Of a stretch of DNA of 64,000 bases, positions 36,391 to 44,617 are shown in pieces. The position numbers and the translations under genes are program-made. Under the pieces are notes generated by a model. The model had not been told where the DNA came from. It worked only from the letters and a program-made list of their open reading frames with translations, and ran no database searches. Position 1 is the stretch's first letter, and each line of letters opens with the position of its first letter. The stretch comes from an uncultured Bacilli bacterium (GTDB lineage Bacteria; Bacillota_I; Bacilli_A; RF39; UBA660), in NCBI GenBank assembly GCA_934098485.1, contig CAKOOH010000003.1, positions 94,718 through 158,717 on the forward strand, in the 5' to 3' direction.

Positions 36391-37130
36391 AATCATTTTA
36401 TCTAACAGATACAGGAAGAGTTAGAAGTCATAACGAAGACTCTGTAACTATTGTAAAAAACTCATCTAATGAACATCTAATGATTGTAGCTGATGGCATG
36501 GGTGGTCATCGTGCCGGTGAAGTTGCCTCAAGTATGGTTGTAACACATATTGGGCAAAGATTTACCGAACTAAGTACCATTGGAACTAAATTAGATGCTG
36601 TTAGTTGGTTAAATGAAAATGTTAATGAAATAAATACAAATATTTTAAAATATGCTGAAGAAAATCCTAATTCAACTGGATTGGGTACTACGGTAGTAAT
36701 TGCCTTATTAACTAAAGATTTTCTAATATTTGCTAATATTGGTGATTCAAGTGGTTTTGTATTAAAAGACCATAAACTACACAAAATTACTAAAGACCAT
36801 ACCTTAGTTAATCTTTTAGTTGAATCTGGTGAGCTTACTCCTGAAGAAGCTATTAACCATCCAAAAAAGAATGTTTTAATGAGAGCTTTAGGAGCCGCTG
36901 AAAAACAAGAATTAGATATATTTGATGTTGATCCTAATGTTGATGCCATCATGTTATCTTCTGACGGACTAACAAATATGCTTACAAAAGATCAAATTGA
37001 AAAAGTATTAAACGAAGAAGAAATAAATGAAGAACAAAAACTAATTAAATTAATTAGAAAATGTAATGCTAGGGGAGGAACAGACAATATATCAATTGCT
37101 TACTTAGTAAAGGATAAAGGTGAAGTGTGA
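36387..37130 (+). CDS. stp: PP2C-type Ser/Thr phosphatase
   Basis: A 247-residue PPM phosphatase (PrpC/Stp1). Metal-binding motifs: RSHNEDS, VADGMGGHRAGEVAS, the ANIGDSSGFV strand, and SSDGLTNML, and the C-terminal GGTDNISI. It reverses phosphorylation by the PASTA kinase encoded next. It overlaps rlmN by ATGA; prkC starts one base after its stop. Confidence 0.95.
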   Translation: MKSFYLTDTGRVRSHNEDSVTIVKNSSNEHLMIVADGMGGHRAGEVASSMVVTHIGQRFTELSTIGTKLDAVSWLNENVNEINTNILKYAEENPNSTGLGTTVVIALLTKDFLIFANIGDSSGFVLKDHKLHKITKDHTLVNLLVESGELTPEEAINHPKKNVLMRALGAAEKQELDIFDVDPNVDAIMLSSDGLTNMLTKDQIEKVLNEEEINEEQKLIKLIRKCNARGGTDNISIAYLVKDKGEV

Positions 37131-37131
37131 T

Positions 37132-38868
37132 ATGATAACTAAAGGTCAAAAAATTAATGATCGTTATCAAATAGTAAAATCTATTGGTGAAGGTGGAATG
37201 GCTAATGTATATTTAGCCTATGATACTATTTTAGAACGTCATGTTGCGGTCAAAGTTTTAAGAGGCGATCTTGCTACTGACGAAAAATTTGTTCGTCGCT
37301 TTCAAAGAGAAGCATTAAGTGCGAGTTCCTTGTCTCACCCTAACATAGTTGAAGTATATGATGTCGGCGAAGATAATGGAATTTACTATATTGTTATGGA
37401 ATATATCGAAGGCAAACACTTAAAACAACTTATTAAAAAAAGAGGCAAACTAACTACAGAAGAAGTAATCGATATTATGCTTCAAATCACTGATGGTATT
37501 GCCTGTGCTCATGATTCGTATATAATTCATAGAGATATCAAACCACAAAATATTATGATATTAGATAATGGTATCGTAAAAATAACTGATTTTGGTATTG
37601 CGATGGCTTTAAATAGTACTCAGCTTACCCAGACTAATTCAGTAATGGGTAGTGTTCATTACTTACCGCCAGAGCAAGCATCAGGAAAAGGTTGCACTAT
37701 TCAAAGTGATATTTATTCGATGGGCATCTTAATGTATGAACTATTAACCGGAACGCTTCCTTATAAAGGAGATAATGCGGTTGAAATTGCTTTAAAACAT
37801 TTAAAAGAGCCTCTTCCAAGTATTAGAGAAGAACTTCCTGACTTACCACAGTCAGTTGAAAATATCATTTTAAAAGCTACCGCTAAGAATCCTAAAAATA
37901 GATATGCTGACGCTAGATCTATGCATGAAGACTTAAAAACTTGCCTAGATGAAAATCGTAAAAATGAACCTAAAGTAATATATAAATTTCCCGAATTTGA
38001 TGAAGCCGAAACTATCAAGAAAGAAAAAGCCATTGAAAAAACCATGGACTTTAGTGATTTATCAGAAAAAACTAAAGAAAAAGAAATTGAGGTAAAACAA
38101 ATCACGGAAAAAGATTTAAAGAAAAAAGAAAATAAAACTTTATTAGTATTAGGTGGTATTTTAGCATCTCTTGCCGTTATTACAGCTTGCATCGTGTTGC
38201 TATTACCTAAATTAACTTCTTCTAAAGATGTAAATGTTCCTGACGTTTCCGGAATGAGTGTCGAAGAAGCAATTAGTACTTTACAAGAAAAAGGCTTAAA
38301 AGTATCAGCAGACCGAAGAACTGCCACTAGTGAAACTATTGAAGAAGGAAAAGTAGTAAAAACATCACCAGGTATTGGCCGCACCGTTAAAAAAGGCTCA
38401 TCAGTCATTTTATATGAATCTGTTGGCTTAGGTGCTTATGTTATGGAAGACTTTACTAATCAAAATGTTTATGAAGTTAAAGCTATTCTTGAAAAAGTAA
38501 ATAAACTATTTGTTTTAGTAGAAAAAATTGCTGTTGAAAATCCTACATCTGATAATGCTGATAAAATTGTAAAACAAGATCCTGAAGCCGGAACTAAACT
38601 TAAAGAAGGCGATACCGTAACTTTATATATTCCTGATATGACTGAAAATTATCCGGACTTTACAACTGGTGATTATTCTCTTTCTGATATTCAGGCATTC
38701 TGTGAAAAATACGGTTTAACCTTAAAAGAAGAATATGTACAAGATGATTCTTATGAACCAGGTGCTATCATTTCTCAAAGTAGAGCAGCTGGCAGTGAAA
38801 TAATTAAAGGTATGACCTTAAAAATAGTTATAGCTGAAGAAGTAGATACAACTGCTGATGAAGGATAA
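37132..38868 (+). CDS. prkC: PASTA-domain Ser/Thr kinase
   Basis: A 578-residue membrane kinase. The cytosolic kinase domain has GEGGMANVYLAYD, AVKVLR, HRDIKPQNIM and TDFGIA, then HYLPPEQASG. One membrane segment is at about residues 338-360. Outside are three PASTA repeats (starting near VPDVSGMSVEEAI, YVMEDFTNQNVYEV and YPDFTTGDYSLSDI) that sense muropeptides or lipid II. The ATG at 37132 follows AGGTG; the GTG at 37120 would overlap stp. Controls growth and cell-wall metabolism with Stp. Confidence 0.95.
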   Translation: MITKGQKINDRYQIVKSIGEGGMANVYLAYDTILERHVAVKVLRGDLATDEKFVRRFQREALSASSLSHPNIVEVYDVGEDNGIYYIVMEYIEGKHLKQLIKKRGKLTTEEVIDIMLQITDGIACAHDSYIIHRDIKPQNIMILDNGIVKITDFGIAMALNSTQLTQTNSVMGSVHYLPPEQASGKGCTIQSDIYSMGILMYELLTGTLPYKGDNAVEIALKHLKEPLPSIREELPDLPQSVENIILKATAKNPKNRYADARSMHEDLKTCLDENRKNEPKVIYKFPEFDEAETIKKEKAIEKTMDFSDLSEKTKEKEIEVKQITEKDLKKKENKTLLVLGGILASLAVITACIVLLLPKLTSSKDVNVPDVSGMSVEEAISTLQEKGLKVSADRRTATSETIEEGKVVKTSPGIGRTVKKGSSVILYESVGLGAYVMEDFTNQNVYEVKAILEKVNKLFVLVEKIAVENPTSDNADKIVKQDPEAGTKLKEGDTVTLYIPDMTENYPDFTTGDYSLSDIQAFCEKYGLTLKEEYVQDDSYEPGAIISQSRAAGSEIIKGMTLKIVIAEEVDTTADEG

Positions 38869-38869
38869 T

Positions 38870-39721
38870 ATGCAAGGAAAAATAGTTAGAATTATTTCCA
38901 ATCTATGTACTGTAGATGTTAATGGAAAATTATATCATTGTAAACCAAGGGGCAAGTTTTATCATCTTAAACTTACCCCTTTAGTTGGTGATACTGTCGT
39001 AATAGATGAAGTAAATAATTACATCTTAGATATTCTTCCACGTAAAAATGAATTAAGTAGGCCCATGATCGCGAACGTCGATAGTTGCATTATTGTAACC
39101 AGTGTTAAGGAACCTAGTTTAAGTTTGTTATTACTAGATAAAATGCTATCAATAATTATTTATAATAAAATAAATCCGATTATTTGTTTTTCTAAAACTG
39201 ATTTACTAACAAAAGAAGAATTGGAAGAATTAAATAAAATATATGACTACTATAATAAAATTGGCATTCCTACAATATTTAATACTGAAACTGATAAACT
39301 AGATGCCTTAATAAAAAATAAAATTGTGGTTTTAACTGGTCAAACTGGTGCCGGCAAAAGCAGTCTCATCAATAAGTTAAATCCTCATTTGAATTTAGAA
39401 ACCAATCATATTAGTAAAGCCTTAGGTAGAGGAGTTCATACAACTAGACATGTGGAACTTTTCCCTTATAAAGAAAGCCTTATTGCTGATACTCCTGGTT
39501 TTAGCTCCTTAGATTTAAATAAAATCAAAAAAGAAGAACTAAAAAATACCTTTATCGAATTCGGTAATAATTGTCAGTTTAAAGACTGTATGCATTTAAA
39601 AGAACAAAATTGTAATGTTAAAGAAAGAGTAAATCAAAATATCATAATGGCATCTCGTTATGAAAATTATCAAAAGATGGTGAGTGAAATTGAAAGTATC
39701 CGTATCGTTTATAAAAAGTAA
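38870..39721 (+). CDS. rsgA: Ribosome small-subunit GTPase RsgA
   Basis: A 283-residue circularly permuted GTPase that helps mature the 30S subunit. An N-terminal OB fold precedes the G4 motif CFSKTD, then G1 TGQTGAGKSSLIN and G3 DTPGFSS, and a C-terminal zinc motif with C, C, H and C in CQFKDCMHLKEQNC. The ATG at 38870 has AAGGA just upstream; the in-frame ATG at 38858 lies inside prkC. The start is one base after the prkC stop region. Confidence 0.93.
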   Translation: MQGKIVRIISNLCTVDVNGKLYHCKPRGKFYHLKLTPLVGDTVVIDEVNNYILDILPRKNELSRPMIANVDSCIIVTSVKEPSLSLLLLDKMLSIIIYNKINPIICFSKTDLLTKEELEELNKIYDYYNKIGIPTIFNTETDKLDALIKNKIVVLTGQTGAGKSSLINKLNPHLNLETNHISKALGRGVHTTRHVELFPYKESLIADTPGFSSLDLNKIKKEELKNTFIEFGNNCQFKDCMHLKEQNCNVKERVNQNIIMASRYENYQKMVSEIESIRIVYKK

Positions 39722-40307
39722 ATATAAAGAAAAAGAAACCATAGACCATATTAATAAAACTAGTGCTGACTTTCTTCATGTAGATCTTATGGATGGAGTA
39801 TTTGTCCCTAATAAAAATTATGATTTTACAGAAATTAAATCTTTTTTAAAGGATAATTCTAAACCTCTAGATATTCATTTTATGTATGCTCATCCCAAAA
39901 AAGATATTGAATTATACAGCGTTTTAAAACCGGAGTTTATGACTATCCACTTAGAAATAGACGAAGACATTTCAGATTTAATTGACTATATTCATTCTTT
40001 TAATATTAAATGTGGCCTTAGTATTAATCCGGGTACCGATGTAAGAAAACTTTTACCATATTTAGATAAAATTGATCTTGTTTTAATCATGAGTGTAACT
40101 CCTGGTGCGGGCGGTCAAAAATTTATGGAAAGTGCGATTAATAAAGTTGATTTTCTCCATAATCTTCATAAAAATATTATCGTAAGTGTTGATGGGGGAG
40201 TAAATAATGAAACTGTTAAATTAATTCCTAATGCTGATATGGTTGTATCTGGTTCTTATATCTGTTTAAGTGATAATTACGAAGAAAAAATAGCATCCTT
40301 AAAATAA
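39684..40307 (+). CDS. rpe: Ribulose-phosphate 3-epimerase
   Basis: A 207-residue TIM-barrel epimerase interconverting ribulose-5-P and xylulose-5-P. Motifs: FLHVDLMDGVFVPN with catalytic Asp, IHFMYAHP, LIMSVTPGAGGQKF, and SVDGGVN with the second Asp. The GTG at 39684 overlaps rsgA by 38 bases; a TTG at 39690 is an alternative. The usual N-terminal Ser (SVSF here) is slightly displaced. Rpe follows RsgA as in B. subtilis. Confidence 0.93.
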   Translation: MKLKVSVSFIKSKYKEKETIDHINKTSADFLHVDLMDGVFVPNKNYDFTEIKSFLKDNSKPLDIHFMYAHPKKDIELYSVLKPEFMTIHLEIDEDISDLIDYIHSFNIKCGLSINPGTDVRKLLPYLDKIDLVLIMSVTPGAGGQKFMESAINKVDFLHNLHKNIIVSVDGGVNNETVKLIPNADMVVSGSYICLSDNYEEKIASLK

Positions 40308-40325
40308 ACTTAAAAAAATTTTATA

Positions 40326-40356
40326 AAATTGCAAATTTAGGGTTGTAATTTTTTCT
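40326..40356 (+). terminator. Terminator after rpe
   Basis: Nine-base-pair stem with one G-T wobble (40326-40334 with 40343-40351) followed by T run. Ends the rlmN-rpe operon. Confidence 0.75.
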
Positions 40357-40417
40357 ATTTTAGCATACAATGATATTGTCTAGATAATAAATAATACATT
40401 ATAAAAAATTAATGACT

Positions 40418-40446
40418 TGCATATTTTACCAAAAATAAAATATGCA
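40418..40446 (+). repeat. Perfect 11-bp inverted repeat
   Basis: TGCATATTTTA (40418-40428) and TAAAATATGCA (40436-40446) are exact inverted copies separated by seven bases. It lies upstream of the promoter of the candidate RNA and could be an operator; no U tract, so not a terminator. Confidence 0.6.
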
Positions 40447-40457
40447 TAAATAAATAT

Positions 40458-40487
40458 TTGTTAAAATGTTTTATATTAAAGTATAAA
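40458..40487 (+). promoter_or_regulatory. Promoter of the candidate structured RNA
   Basis: TTGTTA (40458-40463), an 18-base spacer, and TATAAA (40482-40487). Predicted start of transcription near 40494. Both boxes have mismatches and the region is AT-rich, so the call is tentative. Confidence 0.45.
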
Positions 40488-40493
40488 AATAAT

Positions 40494-40736
40494 TTTAATG
40501 AATGATTAATTTTAAAATGTATAAGGTAGTAAAGGAGTTCCAATTGTTATAGGAATCTTATCTACGCTAGACATAACAATTGTTAGGGAGAAAGATACTC
40601 CGAAAGATAAGTAATCGCGGTGGTGCTGATAAAACTACTGTTGGTAATAAAACTTATTAATTATAATAGGTTGAGTTGCCTTTGATTATTCTAAAAACTG
40701 GAAACTAGACTTTTTATCAGAAAGACTAGTTTTTTT
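40494..40736 (+). ncRNA. Candidate structured RNA with pseudoknot and own terminator
   Basis: About 240 bases, richer in GC than the flanks and without an open frame. Elements seen: GGAGT (40534-40538) pairs with ACTCC (40597-40601); inside, CAATTGTTAT (40541-40550) pairs perfectly with ATAACAATTG (40573-40582). The loop bases CTTATCT (40557-40563) are complementary to AGATAAG (40605-40611), a pseudoknot. CGGTGGT near 40618 can pair with ACTACTG. AAGGTA (40523-40528) can pair with TGCCTT (40677-40682) to close the structure. A terminator follows. I could not match it to tmRNA, RNase P RNA, SRP RNA, T-box or a known riboswitch. Confidence 0.6.
40702..40736 (+). terminator. Terminator of the candidate RNA
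   Basis: Twelve-base-pair stem with one mismatch (40702-40713 with 40721-40732) and a T7 run. It lies before, and separate from, the promoter of the next operon, so the RNA is not simply that operon's leader. Confidence 0.85.
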
Positions 40737-40772
40737 GTGTCTAAATTTATTTCATTATCGCACAAAACTATC

Positions 40773-40801
40773 TTGCATATAAAAGTTACATTTGTTATAA
40801 T
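40773..40801 (+). promoter_or_regulatory. Promoter of the McrB-like operon
   Basis: TTGCAT (40773-40778), 17-base spacer, TATAAT (40796-40801). Transcription should begin near 40808, after the ATG at 40807, which supports GTG 40828 as the translation start of the first gene. Confidence 0.7.
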
Positions 40802-40827
40802 TTAGTATGAGAATAGAGGTAGGTTAC

Positions 40828-41976
40828 GTGAATGCAAATATGTTTGACTTGTATTATAATTATAAAATAAAAACTCTTGTTGAATACTCTATTTTACTAT
40901 CTAAAATCTTAGGAATTGACAAAAATAAACTATTTACAAGTAAAAAGAAAACCGAAGAAGTTTTAACCAAAATAGTAACTAATTATTTTGAAAGACTAGA
41001 CTATAATCATAAGAATGACCAAAAACTAATAAGGTGTTTCATAAATAATAAAGAAATAGCTAAATATCATCTAGATAGTGAATTATATAGTGTTATTAAT
41101 TACTTTACAAATACCAATAAAGCCTTTGAAATAAAGGCCTATGAAAAAGAAATTATCTTAGCATCTGTCATCATAAGTATTGCCAATAAATTAGATATTT
41201 CAACTAGTCCTTATAAAGAAAATAAAAATAATTATAAAACGATTCTTGTTTCCTACATTGAAAAATATCGTCAAATAGAATACATTCACATTATCGATAA
41301 TGGTAAAAAGAAAACCGATCTTTTATTAGAATTAATTAAAACTAACGTAAGAAAAGAAAGAAAAATATTTGATGGTCTAAGTAGTGACATCTCATTTAAT
41401 AAATATATCTGTGTAAGTGAAAATGAATATATAAGTCAGTATAACTACAGTGTCCCTGGCATTAATAAATTCGATAAACAAGCTATCAATTACGTTTATA
41501 ATAAACATGAATTTGATGATGAATTTGCATCAATAAGTGCTGATTTAATAAATGTGTCATTTATGAAATTCTTATCAGTAAGAATGCCTTACAACAATAT
41601 ATATTTACCACTAAAAAAAGATTTTTTTGAAAATGATAATAATTTTAAGAAAATCGCTGGTAACTTTAAAAGTAAGTATTTGCAAAAACATCTTCGCATA
41701 CTAATAAACTACCAAGAATTCAATGATAAAATTTATAATAAACTTAAAAATAATCACATAACTTACTATTTATATTGTAGTAAAAATTCTTTAGTAGGAA
41801 ATAATTTTAAAAATCCTAAAGCAACTAACTATCTTATAAGTAAAGACTTTAACTTAAAATATCAAGAAATAATTGCTGAAGAAATATCAGATAATATCGT
41901 AATATTAATTGAAGATTATCAAGGAATATTTACAGATAAAGAAATTATAAAAAACGGAGGAATAGAAAATGAATAA
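40828..41976 (+). CDS. Unknown protein, first gene of McrB-like operon
   Basis: A 382-residue soluble protein of no recognised family; no membrane segment or signal. Residues are rich in Lys, Asn, Tyr and Ile. GTG at 40828 follows AGAGGTAGG with 8-base spacing; the ATG at 40807 would lie at the transcription start. The gene ends inside the start of the ATPase gene (8-base overlap), so its product probably works with it. Mostly alpha-helical by eye in the N-terminal half (VEYSILLSKILG, EVLTKIVTNYFERL). Confidence 0.65.
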   Translation: MNANMFDLYYNYKIKTLVEYSILLSKILGIDKNKLFTSKKKTEEVLTKIVTNYFERLDYNHKNDQKLIRCFINNKEIAKYHLDSELYSVINYFTNTNKAFEIKAYEKEIILASVIISIANKLDISTSPYKENKNNYKTILVSYIEKYRQIEYIHIIDNGKKKTDLLLELIKTNVRKERKIFDGLSSDISFNKYICVSENEYISQYNYSVPGINKFDKQAINYVYNKHEFDDEFASISADLINVSFMKFLSVRMPYNNIYLPLKKDFFENDNNFKKIAGNFKSKYLQKHLRILINYQEFNDKIYNKLKNNHITYYLYCSKNSLVGNNFKNPKATNYLISKDFNLKYQEIIAEEISDNIVILIEDYQGIFTDKEIIKNGGIENE

Positions 41977-43477
41977 TTATGGTGAATTTTTCTTAAAATT
42001 TATGGAACCACTTGTAGGTGGTATTTGGGATCTTATAAAAAATATTGGTTTAGCAATATTTAAGATTTTCAATATTTTAAATTATACTGATGTTATAAAG
42101 AAATATAAAAGTGAATTATCTGGAAGTGGTGTATTTGTTATTATTCTAGCGGTAATTTTAGTCATATTAGTTTTTGCGATTGTAATTTTCCTAATTTACC
42201 GTATTATTAGAAGATTTATCAAATATCGTCATAATGTTGCCCATCAAGAAGACTTAGTAGAGGAAATTGATGATTTAAACAACGATATCTTAAAATTAAA
42301 AAATGAAAATCAAAAATTAATGGAAATGGCTAATCCGGAAAATGGCGAAGTCGAATATGATGAAAATGGTAATATAATTAATAAATTACAAACTGGCGAA
42401 AGTCGTTTCTTCAAATTAAGCAAAATTGATGCTGACTACGCTAATTATGTAGCACCAACATTTAATGAAACAATAACTTTAGAAGAGTTCTGTGATCAAT
42501 TTAGAAATTATGCTGCTAGTCGTTTAAAATTATATTATTCAATTGATTTAATTAGATTATTTGTATCTGCTTTCTCATCAAACCGTTTAATTATCTTACA
42601 AGGTATTTCTGGTACTGGTAAAACATCCTTAGCCCATGCCTTTGGTAGCTTTGTTAAAAATGATGCTGTCATTTCTAGTGTTCAGCCATCATGGAGAGAT
42701 AGTACCGAATTATTTGGTTACTTCAACGAATTTACTAAAAGATTTAACGAAAGTGACTTCTTAGCTAAAATGTATGAAGCCAAATATAATAATCAAATTT
42801 ATGTAAGTGTTCTAGATGAAATGAACATCGCTCGTGTAGAATATTACTTTGCGGAAATGTTATCAATCTTAGAGTTACCTTCTCAAGATGAATGGGTAAT
42901 TAGCTTAGTACCAAACACATGGGATACTGACCCAAAATTACTTGATAATGGACGTATTAATATTCCAAACAATATGTGGTATATTGGTACCATCAATAAC
43001 GATGACTCAACATTCATGGTAACTGATAAAGTTTATGACCGTGCTTTACCAATTAACATTGATACTAAAGGAGTAGCGTTTGATGCTCCTGATACACCAG
43101 ACTTAGATATTACTGCAACGTATTGGACAAGCCTTTTTGATAAAGCTAAAGCCGAAAGAACAATAAGTGATGAAATGCTTGAAAAAATTTCCCACATGGA
43201 TGATTATGTTATAACTCATTTTAGACTTGCTTTTGGTAATCGTATCATTAAACAAATTAAAGACTTTGTTCCAGCATACTTAGCCTGTGGTGGCGAAGAA
43301 ATTGTTGCCGTTGACTACTTAATTGCTAATAAAATCTTAAGAAAATTTGACCAATTAAACCTTGCTTACATTCGTAATGAAATTGATGGTTTTATGGAGT
43401 TCTTAGATCAAGAATTCGGTCAAGATAAAATGGTTGAATGTAAAGCATTCTTAGAAAGATTAAAGAAACAAATATAA
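41969..43477 (+). CDS. Membrane-anchored McrB-like AAA+ ATPase
   Basis: A 502-residue protein. An N-terminal hydrophobic stretch (~20-38) and a strong membrane segment (53-78) are followed by a basic RRFIKYRH turn and a coiled coil (~94-120). The AAA+ domain has Walker A GISGTGKT (212-219), Walker B VSVLDEMN (279-286), GTINNDDS (340-347) and DKVYDRA (353-359), the pattern of McrB/MoxR-like ATPases. No McrC is encoded here. Membrane anchoring is unusual for this group. Coupled to the gene before and followed by two more genes of the operon. Confidence 0.8.
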   Translation: MNNYGEFFLKFMEPLVGGIWDLIKNIGLAIFKIFNILNYTDVIKKYKSELSGSGVFVIILAVILVILVFAIVIFLIYRIIRRFIKYRHNVAHQEDLVEEIDDLNNDILKLKNENQKLMEMANPENGEVEYDENGNIINKLQTGESRFFKLSKIDADYANYVAPTFNETITLEEFCDQFRNYAASRLKLYYSIDLIRLFVSAFSSNRLIILQGISGTGKTSLAHAFGSFVKNDAVISSVQPSWRDSTELFGYFNEFTKRFNESDFLAKMYEAKYNNQIYVSVLDEMNIARVEYYFAEMLSILELPSQDEWVISLVPNTWDTDPKLLDNGRINIPNNMWYIGTINNDDSTFMVTDKVYDRALPINIDTKGVAFDAPDTPDLDITATYWTSLFDKAKAERTISDEMLEKISHMDDYVITHFRLAFGNRIIKQIKDFVPAYLACGGEEIVAVDYLIANKILRKFDQLNLAYIRNEIDGFMEFLDQEFGQDKMVECKAFLERLKKQI

Positions 43478-43499
43478 TAAATAGAAAGAAGGATTCTTC

Positions 43500-44603
43500 A
43501 TGAACTCTGAACTAAGTTTACTTGTAAAAGATATTCCTACTGATGATTTAGAAATATTTACCAAAAGTACCAAAGCAAGTACTACGGTAAAAAAAATCAT
43601 TAATAAGGTAACAGTTGACTACTCGTGGGTAGATGTAGTTGATGAAGCAATCCCCGCTTTAGATAGCATTATTCGTAACCCACGTAGATTTATTACCAAC
43701 GAAGAAGATGTTATTATCATTGAAAAAACCAAAAAAGTAACTCAGGAAGCCATTAAACATCTTGCAACGCACACTCAGTTAATTCAATCTATTGATGAAG
43801 ATGAAAATGTTAAACCTTCCAAACTACTAAATGTTTTTAAAGAAGAAACCATTGACTTATACGAAAATCGTTTTATCTATTCTCTTATTAAAAATTTAAA
43901 CATGTTTTTAAGAGAGCAGTTAACTTATAAAGAAGAAAGTAGTGAAAATAAAGAAGAAAAATCTTTAAAATATGAAGCAACAACTAATTACCACAATCAA
44001 GATGTAACGATAAAATTAGATTTATCATGTAATAATCGTGAAGAAATTCATGAAACCGAAGAAGTACTTGCTGAAAGAGAAGCAAAAATTAAACATATAA
44101 CTGATATTGTGGCGTCATTTATGACTACTAAATTCATGAAAGAAATGGCCAATGCGACTCCTGTTAAAAGTCCTATTCAAAAGACTAATATCATTTTAAA
44201 AGATCGTAACTTCATTAAAGCAAGAGAATTGTGGGAATTCTTAGAAAGATATCAAGCCCAAAGACCTGTAAAAGAAGAGCATTTTGAAACCGAACTTACT
44301 AACAGTAAATTTAAAAGAGATTTTGGCTTAACTTATTTTATTAATTATAATATTTTAACCGAAAATTTCTCTAAAGAAGGTAATATTGCTTTAACAGATC
44401 AAATCGATTTACCCAAAACGGCTTTTGAACAAGCTAAAAAATTTGATATCGATGAAAATGATTTAAGAAAAAAGATTAACGAAGAAATATCTAAAGCAAA
44501 AAAATACAAAGAAGAACAAAAAACTGGAGTTATTAATGCCTACAAAGCATTTATTAGTGCTCACTATAGTAAGATGAATAAATCAGTTATTTTATTTAAA
44601 TAG
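43500..44603 (+). CDS. DUF2357-like protein, partner of the ATPase
   Basis: A 367-residue soluble, charged protein. The region ETIDLYENRFIYSLIKNLNMFL resembles the core of DUF2357 proteins, which accompany McrB-like ATPases. No PD-(D/E)XK nuclease signature is evident in the part that would follow. The C-terminal third is helical and lysine-rich. It starts 22 bases after the ATPase gene with GAAAGAAGG and is most likely an adaptor or stator for it. Assignment by motif only. Confidence 0.6.
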   Translation: MNSELSLLVKDIPTDDLEIFTKSTKASTTVKKIINKVTVDYSWVDVVDEAIPALDSIIRNPRRFITNEEDVIIIEKTKKVTQEAIKHLATHTQLIQSIDEDENVKPSKLLNVFKEETIDLYENRFIYSLIKNLNMFLREQLTYKEESSENKEEKSLKYEATTNYHNQDVTIKLDLSCNNREEIHETEEVLAEREAKIKHITDIVASFMTTKFMKEMANATPVKSPIQKTNIILKDRNFIKARELWEFLERYQAQRPVKEEHFETELTNSKFKRDFGLTYFINYNILTENFSKEGNIALTDQIDLPKTAFEQAKKFDIDENDLRKKINEEISKAKKYKEEQKTGVINAYKAFISAHYSKMNKSVILFK

Positions 44604-44617
44604 AAGGAGGGTATTTT

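Noticed and set aside
37761..38408. A 215-codon open frame on the minus strand
   Set aside because: It is antisense to the PASTA kinase gene, has no Shine-Dalgarno or recognisable product and is best explained as a shadow of the coding frame.
40600..40640. CGCGGTGGTGCTG in the candidate RNA looked like a T-box sequence
   Set aside because: The T-box consensus GGGTGGNACCGCG is not present on either strand, there is no specifier-type stem I, and no aminoacyl-tRNA synthetase or amino-acid gene follows.
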